From: Candidatus Leptovillus gracilis
GTDB taxonomy: Bacteria > Chloroflexota > Anaerolineae > Promineifilales > Promineifilaceae
DNA: 64,000 bases
NCBI GenBank assembly: GCA_016716065.1
Contig: JADJXA010000015.1
Coordinates: forward strand, 1-64,000
Direction of reading: 5' to 3'
Positions 44,983-54,954 of the stretch are shown one piece after another (within the stretch, counting starts at the first letter, position 1; each line of letters opens with the position of its first letter). The notes under the pieces were generated by a model, which saw only the letters and a program-made list of their open reading frames with translations, was not told where the DNA came from and ran no database searches. Position numbers and translations under genes: made by a program.

Positions 44983-45360
44983 CTACAACTCCATAAACCG
45001 GCGCACAAAATCCATCTCTATCTTAGCCAACGCAGAGCGCGTCTGTTTTTCGCGCTCGTCCAGTTCCACAAATTGCTCGCGGATCACCACTTGCAACTGC
45101 CCCAGGTCAGCGCCCTGCGCCGCGTTCCGGGTGGAGACCAATACTTCAGCGCCGCACTTTACCAGAATGCCTTCGTCAATTGCCAGAAATGCTTCCTGGC
45201 CGACGGCCGTTTCATAAGCCAACAATCCGGGAACCAACGCCGAGACAAAATCTACGTGGCGCGGCAGCAGACAAAAAGATCCGTTTTGCCCTTCGGCCAC
45301 CACCTTACGGACCTGTTCGTGCAGCAGCACCTGCTTCGGCAGCAGCACCTTCAGGATCAT
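44983..45360 (-). CDS. atpC: N-ATPase epsilon subunit
   Basis: 125 residues; beta-barrel domain (MILKVLLPKQVLLHEQVRKVVAEGQNGSFCLLPRHVDF...) and a C-terminal helical part. It links gamma to the c ring. Start overlaps the atpD stop by four bases (ATGA). The ordering beta then epsilon at the operon front is the N-ATPase hallmark. Confidence 0.9.
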   Translation of the reverse strand: MILKVLLPKQVLLHEQVRKVVAEGQNGSFCLLPRHVDFVSALVPGLLAYETAVGQEAFLAIDEGILVKCGAEVLVSTRNAAQGADLGQLQVVIREQFVELDEREKQTRSALAKIEMDFVRRFMEL

Positions 45361-46777
45361 GATCGTTTGTTCTCTGCCTCGCTGATAGGGCCAATCATAT
45401 ACAGCGCCCGTTCCGGGTAATCGGCAAATTCATCATTCAGAATCCGTTCACAGCCATCTAAAGCCGCTTCCAGGGGAACCCGCTTACCGCTCATGCCGGT
45501 GAACTGCTCAGTGGTGTAGAAAGGCTGCGTCAGAAAACGTTCCAACCGGCGCGCCCGCGCCACCACCCGCCGATCCTCTGGCGACAACTCTTCCAACCCC
45601 AACATGGCGATGATGTCTTTCAGCTCCTCATACCCGGCCAGCGTGCGGCGAATTTCCTGGGCGATGTGGTAATGGCGTTCGCCAACCACACGCGGCGTCA
45701 GCATTTTGGAGCCGGATTGCAGCGGGTCTATGGCCGGGTACAACCCTTCGCTGGCCCGCTTGCGCGAAAGCACAATAGAAGCCGTCAGATAGCCAAATGT
45801 GTGGATGGCCGCCGGGTCGGTAAAATCATCGGCGGGCACATAGACTGCCTGCACGGAAGTGATGGCCCCGGCAGCGGTGTTGCAGATGCGTTCTTGCAGT
45901 TCGGCCAGTTCCGTGGCCAGGGTGGGCTGGTAGCCTACGCGGGAAGGAATTTGTCCCATTAGTCCAGACACCTCAGAGCCGGCCTGGATGAAGCGAAAGA
46001 TATTGTCTATCAGCAGCAGCACGTCTTGATGGGCGTCGTCGCGGAAGTATTCGGCCATGGTCAGGGCGGCGTGGCCGACGCGAAAACGCGCGCCAGGCGG
46101 TTCGTTCATCTGGCCGAAGATCATCACGGTGTTGTCCAACACGCCCGCGTCTTTCATCTCCCGGTACAGCTCTTCCGCTTCTCGGCTGCGTTCGCCAATG
46201 CCGCAGAAAAGGCTGACGCCTTCATACTGGCCGACGACGTTGTTGATGAGTTCGGTGATGAGAACGGTTTTGCCTACACCCGCGCCGCCAAACAGCCCGG
46301 CGCGGCCGCCACGCTCCAGAGGGGCCAACACATCTATGGCTTTGATGCCGGTCTGGAAAATCTCGGCGCTGACAACACGTTGATGAAGAGGGATGGCGGG
46401 TTGATGAATGGAGCGCCATTCACCACCAGTGAGGGGTTCCAGGTTGTCCAGGGTTTCGCCAAAGACATTGAAGATACGGCCGAGAATACGCTGCCCGACC
46501 GGGACTTGCAACGGCCGTTCCTCATCTAAAATTTCCGTCCCGCGCGCCAATCCCTGGGTCGGCGTCAGGGCGATACCCCGCACCTGGTTGGCGCTTAGAT
46601 GGGCGACTACTTCGATGATAATCTGCCCGTCTTCCCCGGCGCTTAACCGTTGGTACAGGGCGGGCAGCCGCTGCGGAAAATAGGCGTCTACAACACTGCC
46701 ACGCACGGCGGCAATGACGCCGATATTCGATGCCGCCTGTGCCTTCCGTGCCAGAATCCTGGGCGCAGACATGACGG

Positions 46778-46781
<4 letters not shown>
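45357..46781 (-). CDS. atpD: N-ATPase beta subunit (catalytic)
   Basis: 474 residues from ATG 46781. P-loop GGAGVGKTVLITE near 164, catalytic Glu region GERSREAEELYREMKDAG, MNEPPGARFRVGHAALTMAEYFRD, and PSRVGYQPTLATELAELQERI are complete. The start is selected because it forms ATGA with the gyrB stop; an upstream extension to 46943 lies inside gyrB. First gene of the nine-gene operon. Confidence 0.94.
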
Positions 46782-48706
<1,925 letters not shown>

Positions 48707-48773
48707 AATTTGTCCTAAAAGACCCAACGGGTAAGGGAAAACACTGGGGATCTGCCTCGTTTTATTGTGTGAT

Positions 48774-49742
48774 TTATGCCTGTGGCAGGGGGTGCGCCTC
48801 GGTATACAACAATTGGTATCGGTCACGATAAAAAATAAACGTTGCTGTCGTCAGGGACGTGCTGATGAAGGCGTGGCCCAAGATGCTGAACAGGGTTAAC
48901 CAGGAGCCATCATCCGCCAGTAGAAACAGCGTGCTTGCCAGGTTGCGAATGATGAACAAGGTCAGGATCAGCCCCAGGACTGAGAAAACGTACACCCGCA
49001 CAATCCGTAAGCTTTCTGTGGCCGCCTGGTAGAGGGAACGGCCGTGTAAAGCCAACCCATGCGGCGCAAAAAACAGATAAATCACCAGCCACATCAGCAG
49101 CACCGGCCCCATAAAAAAGATGATGGTCGCCAGCCCTGCGCTGACAAACGACAGCAGCAAGCTAACCGGCAGCAGCAGCAAGTAAATCAGAAAGCCGCTT
49201 GCCAGCAGCACCAGACCCAGCAGCAGCAGCCGGGTCCACAGACGGATGGCCTGCCCTGGTCCAGGCGCGAGCCAGGCGGCACGGCCGTCTTCGGCGCCAA
49301 CTTCACGGGCGATCAGGGTGAAGTAGACGGCCGTTAACAGTGCGCCTACCAGAGTAAACAACAAAAACAAGCCCAGCCACAACCCGGCGCTGTCCATCTC
49401 CACTATCTGCGTCGGCAGCGGCGTCTTTTGCGGCGTCGCCCCCACCATCAGAGCCGGCACGCCCAACAACGGAATAGACAGGCTGGTAAACAGGTTGGTG
49501 CGTGGGGCCAGCGCCAACAGTTGGGCGCTCAAATCGGCCACCGCCTGGTCTGACGGCAGCAGCGCCACCAACCGTTCAATTAGAAGTCGCCCACTCAGGC
49601 GGGGTCCTAACCAGAGGAAGGTGTCTAGCACAACAGGCAAAATAAGCAGCCACAGATGCTTGCTGGTCAGATCAAATCCGGCGGCGATGGTCCGCCATAC
49701 GCCCGGTAAAGGCGCGCTATTTTCTTTCTTATGTGTCATCAT
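48774..49742 (-). CDS. Multi-helix membrane protein, unknown function
   Basis: 322 residues with six or more hydrophobic helices: LWLLILPVVLDTFLWLG (about 31), LGLFLLFTLVGALLTAVYFTL, LLLLGLVLLASGFLIYLLLLPVSLLL, IFFMGPVLLMWLVIYLFF and VYVFSVLGLILTLFI. Not matched to a named family by eye. Lies 67 bases upstream of gyrB on the same strand, perhaps co-transcribed. Confidence 0.75.
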   Translation of the reverse strand: MMTHKKENSAPLPGVWRTIAAGFDLTSKHLWLLILPVVLDTFLWLGPRLSGRLLIERLVALLPSDQAVADLSAQLLALAPRTNLFTSLSIPLLGVPALMVGATPQKTPLPTQIVEMDSAGLWLGLFLLFTLVGALLTAVYFTLIAREVGAEDGRAAWLAPGPGQAIRLWTRLLLLGLVLLASGFLIYLLLLPVSLLLSFVSAGLATIIFFMGPVLLMWLVIYLFFAPHGLALHGRSLYQAATESLRIVRVYVFSVLGLILTLFIIRNLASTLFLLADDGSWLTLFSILGHAFISTSLTTATFIFYRDRYQLLYTEAHPLPQA

Positions 49743-49795
49743 TTTAACTGCTTAATTTTACCTCAAATGTTCTATGGAGGCGAAAAAGCGTGTTC

Positions 49796-50704
49796 TCAAT
49801 CGTCCTTTGTCAATCGCCGGAACCCTTCGCCCAAAACTTCATGAGCCTGCCCAATGATCACAAAAGCGCCAGGGTCTGCTTCATAAACCAGTGCTTTCAC
49901 CTGACCGATTTCGGCCCGGCTGACAGCGCACAGCAGCATTTTGCGCGCCTGCCCGGTGTACATGCCCTGTCCTTCCCAGGCCGTCACGCCGCGCTCCAAC
50001 TGGCTCATGATTTGCCGGGCCACCAGTTCTGGCTCATTGGTGATGATGGTGACGATGCGCTCCACGTTCAAACCGGTCATCGCCACTTCGGCGACGATGC
50101 TCCAGACGTACAGGCCAATAATGGCGTACAGAGCAAATTCCCAACCGAAGGCCAACCCGGCGATTAACACGATGAGACCATCGGTGTACAGGTATCCCTG
50201 AGAGATAGGGATACCATATTTTTTATCCAGGAAGCGGGCCAGAATGTCTGTGCCGCCGCCGGTCGCTTTGGCGCGCAGCACCAAACCGCCGCCAATGCCG
50301 CCCAAAATACCGCCATATAATGTGTTCAGCAGCAAGTCGTCGGTGATGCCTTGGGTCGGTAGAAAAAACTGCAACCCATCCAACATCACCGAATAGAGGG
50401 TCGCTGAAACGACGGTGCGGATGAGGAAGCGTTTGCCGCCTAAATAGCGCCATCCCAGCAGAAACAGGGGCACGTTGAAGATGAACACCATCGTGCCAAT
50501 GGGCCAGCCGGTGAAGCTGTTGATGATTTGCGCCGTACCGCTGACGCCGCCAACGACCAGTGTATTGGGGATAAAGAAGAAGTGCATGGCGACAACGGTT
50601 ACGGCCGTTCCCACCACAATCGTCACATAATCCCGCGCAATGTCCAGGTTAGCGGGCGTGATCAACCGTGCCCGCACCCGACCGGGTAATTGTCTGATAA
50701 CCAT
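49796..50704 (-). CDS. YitT family membrane protein
   Basis: 302 residues. Five or so helices (ARDYVTIVVGTAVTVVAMHFFFIPN, GGVSGTAQI...) with the glycine-rich GGILGGIGGGLVLRAKATGGGTDILARFL signature of the DUF161 part, then a soluble C-terminal DUF2179 domain (VERIVTIITNEPELVARQIM...). Function of the family is not well established. Head of the minus-strand run ending in the ATPase operon. Confidence 0.88.
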   Translation of the reverse strand: MVIRQLPGRVRARLITPANLDIARDYVTIVVGTAVTVVAMHFFFIPNTLVVGGVSGTAQIINSFTGWPIGTMVFIFNVPLFLLGWRYLGGKRFLIRTVVSATLYSVMLDGLQFFLPTQGITDDLLLNTLYGGILGGIGGGLVLRAKATGGGTDILARFLDKKYGIPISQGYLYTDGLIVLIAGLAFGWEFALYAIIGLYVWSIVAEVAMTGLNVERIVTIITNEPELVARQIMSQLERGVTAWEGQGMYTGQARKMLLCAVSRAEIGQVKALVYEADPGAFVIIGQAHEVLGEGFRRLTKDD

Positions 50705-50827
50705 TTTAGTACCTCTATGAGCAGCGGTGTTCGGTGTTCAGTGTTCAGTGCGTGTTTTCCAGAGTGAGCGCCGACCGAAAACTGATCACTGCATACTGCA
50801 TACTGACTTGGCCCCTACCCCACAACA

Positions 50828-50860
50828 GAAACGGCCGTTACCTGGGGCAACGGCCGTTTC
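50828..50860 (-). terminator. Hairpin of two AACGGCCGTT palindromes after tRNA-Arg
   Basis: gaaacggccgtt (50828-50839) and aacggccgtttc (50849-50860) form a 12-bp stem with a 9-base loop just downstream of tRNA-Arg. Each arm is itself palindromic, so several structures compete. No long T-run follows; terminator role is plausible, not proven. Confidence 0.5.
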
Positions 50861-50870
50861 CCTTTACCTA

Positions 50871-50943
50871 TACGCCCGGAGGGGCTCGAACCCCCAACCC
50901 TCTGATTCGAAGTCAGATACTCTATCCATTGAGCTACGGGCGC
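50871..50943 (-). tRNA. tRNA-Arg (TCG anticodon)
   Basis: 73-base cloverleaf on the minus strand: acceptor GCGCCCG with CGGGCGT (one G:U), D-arm GCTC...GAGT, anticodon stem CTGAC/ATCAG with loop CTTCGAA (anticodon TCG, codon CGA), T-loop GGTTCGAGCCC. CCA is not encoded. Confidence 0.95.
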
Positions 50944-50962
50944 AAAGTTTTTGTTTCCGAAC

Positions 50963-50995
50963 AAAAAAGCTGACAGTCCGTTGACCATCAGCTTT
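50963..50995 (-). terminator. tRNA-His terminator
   Basis: AAAGCTGA / TCAGCTTT stem on the minus strand followed by a run of T (TTTTTT within the right arm and beyond), between the two tRNA genes. Confidence 0.7.
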
Positions 50996-50997
50996 AG

Positions 50998-51071
50998 GGC
51001 GAGTGGTGGGATTTGAACCCACGATCTTCTGGGCCACAACCAGATGTGTTAACCCCTACACCACACCCGCC
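50998..51071 (-). tRNA. tRNA-His (GTG anticodon)
   Basis: Cloverleaf with anticodon loop containing GTG (stem CTGGT/GCCAG region), T-loop GGTTCAAATCC. The acceptor has the eighth pair expected of tRNA-His, G-1 (51071) with C73 (50998), here encoded in DNA. CCA is not encoded. Confidence 0.93.
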
Positions 51072-51185
51072 ATAGGCTTGAATGCAGCCAGAATGCTACC
51101 ATACCTGACCCTGACAGGCAAGTGGGTTTCCCAACCTCCCAACCCGCTCTTTGCCTTTTCCCCATTCCGCTTTACAATCTCGGTC

Positions 51186-52346
51186 ATGCACGCAGAGTTA
51201 CGTACCTTGAACGGCCGTTACCGGCTTTTAGGGCGCATTGGCAGCGGCGGCATGGCGGCCGTTTACCGCGCCCAAGACCTGAAATTGGGGCGCATCGTCG
51301 CCATCAAAATGCTGCACGAGAGCCTGACCAGCGATGAAGGCTTTTTGGCTCGCTTCCAGCGCGAAGCCCACGCCGCCGCCAATCTCACCCACCCCAACAT
51401 CGTCACTGTCCATGACATCGGCCAGGAGGAACACCGGCATTACATCGTCATGGAGTATGTGGATGGCTTCACCCTGAAGCAGATTATCCGCGACGCCACA
51501 GAAGACGGCCGTTTCCTGCCCGTCAGCCGCGTCCTCGACCTCGCCATCCAGATTTGTCATGGCATCGGCTACGCCCATCGCGCCAACCTGGTCCACTGCG
51601 ACCTGAAACCACAAAATGTCCTTGTCACCCGCGACGATCGGGTGAAAGTAGCCGATTTTGGCATCGCCCGCGCCATCACCGAAGCCAGCCAACACCTGGC
51701 CGAAAGCCAGGTCTGGGGCACGCCGCAATACATCTCGCCAGAGCAAGCCTCCGGCGAAATGCCCACGCCGGCTTCCGACGTTTACGCCATCGGTGTGGTG
51801 ATGTTTGAGATGCTCACCGGCCACCTGCCTTTTTTGGGTGATTCACCGACGGCCGTTGCCCTGAAACACCTGAATGAACAACCACCCTCCGTCATGGAAT
51901 ACAACCCCGGCGTGCCCCGCCAACTAGACGACATCGTCCATAAGCTGCTGGCCAAGGAGCCAACCGCCCGCTACAGCACGGCCGGGCAGCTTGGCCGCAT
52001 CCTGAGTACCTACCGCGAACGCAGCCTGGCCGACACCGGCCCCGTCTACCCCACCCTGGTCAGACAGCAGCCGACGGTGAAAACGGCCGTGCCCCGCCCA
52101 GAACAAGATACCCAATTCCACCCCCACCCCCAACCCACCGCCGCTGATGCCCAAGACACGCCCGTCCGTCCCATGCGCCCCATAAAATCATCCCAAGATG
52201 GACAACCCATACCAGCCGTCGCCGACAAAGCCCTCACCCCGGCCGCCCCCGATTGGGTGATTCTTGGCCTGGGACTTGTGGACGTCATTTTATTATTAGG
52301 ACTAATACCCTTGTGGTATTTCGTCTACCGAGCCTGGGCTGGCTAA
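51186..52346 (+). CDS. Ser/Thr protein kinase, PknB type, with C-terminal membrane helix
   Basis: 386 residues from ATG 51186; the frame upstream runs through the tRNA and is rejected. Gly loop GRIGSGGMAAVYRA, Lys in VAIKML, catalytic loop LVHCDLKPQNVLV (HCD, not the usual HRD), DFGIARA, and SPEQASGEMPTPASDVYAIGVVMFEML. A Pro-rich linker (about 290-355) leads to one C-terminal helix, APDWVILGLGLVDVILLLGLIPLWYF, so the kinase faces the cytoplasm with little or no outer domain. Targets unknown; ftsH follows by 99 bases. Confidence 0.9.
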   Translation: MHAELRTLNGRYRLLGRIGSGGMAAVYRAQDLKLGRIVAIKMLHESLTSDEGFLARFQREAHAAANLTHPNIVTVHDIGQEEHRHYIVMEYVDGFTLKQIIRDATEDGRFLPVSRVLDLAIQICHGIGYAHRANLVHCDLKPQNVLVTRDDRVKVADFGIARAITEASQHLAESQVWGTPQYISPEQASGEMPTPASDVYAIGVVMFEMLTGHLPFLGDSPTAVALKHLNEQPPSVMEYNPGVPRQLDDIVHKLLAKEPTARYSTAGQLGRILSTYRERSLADTGPVYPTLVRQQPTVKTAVPRPEQDTQFHPHPQPTAADAQDTPVRPMRPIKSSQDGQPIPAVADKALTPAAPDWVILGLGLVDVILLLGLIPLWYFVYRAWAG

Positions 52347-52445
52347 CACCTTCGCAGCCCTCATCCTTTCTGTTATACTGGCTGTAATTTGGCAAGAACA
52401 CGGTTCGATTCTGGAGTAACCAGATACTAAAATAGAGGCTACCTG

Positions 52446-54389
52446 ATGAATGCAGCACGAATCTCCCGATGGCTAATTTATACGTTAATTGCCGCCGCCA
52501 TCCTTGCCATCCTCTGGAACATCAGCGCCACAGCCACGCCCAGCGCCGAAATTTCCATCAGCCAGCTGGCCCAACAAATCAAAACCAACGAAATCGCCAA
52601 CATCCAAGTCAGCAGCAGCGGGCAAGAAGTCGTCATCCATTACGCCAACGACGCCAAACCACCGGTTAAAGCCAATGTCAGCGGCGTTAGCTCCCTGGAA
52701 GAACTCTTGCAAAGCTACGGCGTCACCGGCAGCGACTACGCCGACAACCTGCCCACCATCACGTATGCCCGCCGCAGCCAATTCACCGGCCTTCTGTCTA
52801 TGATTGGCGTTTTTCTCCCGGCCATTTTGATGGTCGTCTTCATCTTCTTCATCTTTCGCCAGACACAAGGCTCCAACAACCAGGCCATGTCCTTCGGCAA
52901 AAGCCGCGCCCGTATGTTCACCAGCGACCACCCCAGTGTCACCTTCGCCGACGTGGCCGGCGCCGATGAAGCCAAAGAAGAACTCAAGGAAGTGGTCGAA
53001 TTTCTGCGTGAGCCAGAAAAATTCGTCAGTTTTGGCGCCCGTATTCCCAAAGGCGTGCTGCTGGTGGGCAGCCCTGGAACCGGCAAAACCTTACTGGCGA
53101 AAGCTGTCTCCGGCGAGGCGGGCGTGCCCTTCTTCTCCATCGCCGGGTCGGAGTTTGTGGAGATGTTCGTCGGCGTTGGGGCCAGTCGGGTCCGCGATTT
53201 ATTTGAGCAGGCCAAACGCCACAGCCCCTGCATCATTTTTATTGACGAGATTGATGCCGTTGGCCGCCAGCGCGGCGCCGGCCTGGGCGGCTCCCACGAC
53301 GAGCGTGAACAAACCCTGAATCAGATTCTGGTGGAGATGGACGGGTTCGACACCGATACCCATGTTATCATTGTCGCCGCCACCAACCGGCCCGATATTC
53401 TGGACCCGGCCCTGATGCGACCAGGCCGCTTTGACCGCCGCGTGGTGATAGACCGGCCGGATATACGCGGCCGGGAAGCCATATTTAAAGTGCATCTACG
53501 CGGCAAACCGGTGGCCGGCAGCGTCAACGTGCCGCAGCTTGCCCGTTCTACACCTGGGTTTGTCGGCGCGGACATTGAAAATACTGTCAACGAAGCAGCC
53601 CTGTTGTCTGCGCGGCGCAACAAGAAAAACATCAGCATGGCTGAGTTTCAGGAAGCCATCGAGCGCGTCCAGCTTGGCCCGGAACGCAAAAGCCGGGTCA
53701 TTACGCCGGAAGAGCGCGAGATTATCGCCTATCATGAAGCGGGGCACGCGCTGGTGAGCCATTTTTTGCCAGACGCGCCACCGCTGCGCAAAATCACCAT
53801 TGTGCCACGCGGCATGGGTTTGGGCCTGACCTGGTACATGGAAAACGATAATCTGCTGCCCAACAAGTCACAGCTAATGGCACAGATCGCCAGCACACTG
53901 GGCGGACGGGTCGCTGAAGAGGTCGTCTTTGGTGAAGTAACGGCCGGAGCCAGCAACGATTTGCAGCGTGTCACCCAAATTGCCCGGACGATGGTAACGC
54001 AGTATGGCATGAGCCGTGACCTGGGTCTGCGCGTTTACGGTCAGAAACAGGAAATGGTCTTTCTGGGTCGGGAAATCAGCGAGCAGCGGGATTATTCCGA
54101 TGCCGTCGCTGAATTAATAGACCAGGAAGTGCGCGCGCTGATTGACCAGGAATATGACCGGGCGCGCGCAATTTTATCGGAGAATCGGGAGACGTTGGAC
54201 CGGGTCGCCAGAGAGCTGATCGAGCGAGAGACGTTGGAGGCTGAAGAGTTTGTGGCGGTTATTGAGGGGATTGAACGCGCGCCGACGGTGGGAACGGCCG
54301 TTAAACATCCCTCATCACCCAGCAAAGAAGAAGCCCGCGACTGGAGCAACCCATCCCTTAATCTGCCGCCCTCGCCCTCGCCTGCCTGA
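52446..54389 (+). CDS. ftsH: ATP-dependent zinc metalloprotease FtsH
   Basis: 647 residues. Two membrane helices (about 8-28 and 118-138) flank a small external domain; AAA+ module with GSPGTGKTLLAKA (about 207), Walker B FIDEIDAVG, SRH ATNRPDILDPALMRPGRFDRR; zinc protease motif HEAGH (about 428). It degrades unneeded membrane and regulatory proteins. The C-terminal tail is short and Pro/Ser-rich. Full length. Confidence 0.96.
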   Translation: MNAARISRWLIYTLIAAAILAILWNISATATPSAEISISQLAQQIKTNEIANIQVSSSGQEVVIHYANDAKPPVKANVSGVSSLEELLQSYGVTGSDYADNLPTITYARRSQFTGLLSMIGVFLPAILMVVFIFFIFRQTQGSNNQAMSFGKSRARMFTSDHPSVTFADVAGADEAKEELKEVVEFLREPEKFVSFGARIPKGVLLVGSPGTGKTLLAKAVSGEAGVPFFSIAGSEFVEMFVGVGASRVRDLFEQAKRHSPCIIFIDEIDAVGRQRGAGLGGSHDEREQTLNQILVEMDGFDTDTHVIIVAATNRPDILDPALMRPGRFDRRVVIDRPDIRGREAIFKVHLRGKPVAGSVNVPQLARSTPGFVGADIENTVNEAALLSARRNKKNISMAEFQEAIERVQLGPERKSRVITPEEREIIAYHEAGHALVSHFLPDAPPLRKITIVPRGMGLGLTWYMENDNLLPNKSQLMAQIASTLGGRVAEEVVFGEVTAGASNDLQRVTQIARTMVTQYGMSRDLGLRVYGQKQEMVFLGREISEQRDYSDAVAELIDQEVRALIDQEYDRARAILSENRETLDRVARELIERETLEAEEFVAVIEGIERAPTVGTAVKHPSSPSKEEARDWSNPSLNLPPSPSPA

Positions 54390-54396
54390 AGCAGCC

Positions 54397-54954
54397 ATGA
54401 AGACATGCCAACTGAGCTTTCGGCCGGCGGCCGTAGAAGATTTTGTCGCCTGTCTGGCCATAGACCACAGCTACCAGACCAACCGCATCTGGCAAATGGT
54501 CGTCAGCCAGCCGCCCGCCAACCAGCCGATAGAAACCATCGGCGTGCGTTTTCAAACGCTGCGCCTACCCAAAACAACCACCATCCCCTATCCCCATGAC
54601 CAGGAAGAGCTGCCCAAACGCTGGTGGCGTGCGGATTGGTTCCTGGTGGGCGAGCAGCAAGAACAAATCCATGCTTATGCCACTGCCACGCTGGAAGCGC
54701 TGCGGCCGGCCGCCTGGATTAGCGACCTGGCCGTTGCCCCATCGCAGCGCCGCCAGGGACATGGCTCACAACTGATTGCCGCCGCCGTCCACTGGGCCAG
54801 ACAAGAAAACATCCGCCACTTGCTGGCTGCCCTGCCCATGAAAAACGACCCGGCCATGACATTTCTGCGCAAAAACGGATTTTTCTTTTGCGGGTATAAT
54901 GAGGCCCACTTTAAACAGCACGACATCGAACTCTATTTCTGCCTGAAATTATAA
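54397..54954 (+). CDS. GNAT family N-acetyltransferase
   Basis: 185 residues from ATG 54397. The acetyl-CoA-binding motif is ISDLAVAPSQRRQGHGSQLIAAAVHWA (Q/RxxGxG/A form), followed by FLRKNGFFFCGYNEAHF. Substrate is unknown. Starts seven bases after ftsH and ends directly against the next ATG at 54955, so likely co-transcribed with both. Confidence 0.85.
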   Translation: MKTCQLSFRPAAVEDFVACLAIDHSYQTNRIWQMVVSQPPANQPIETIGVRFQTLRLPKTTTIPYPHDQEELPKRWWRADWFLVGEQQEQIHAYATATLEALRPAAWISDLAVAPSQRRQGHGSQLIAAAVHWARQENIRHLLAALPMKNDPAMTFLRKNGFFFCGYNEAHFKQHDIELYFCLKL

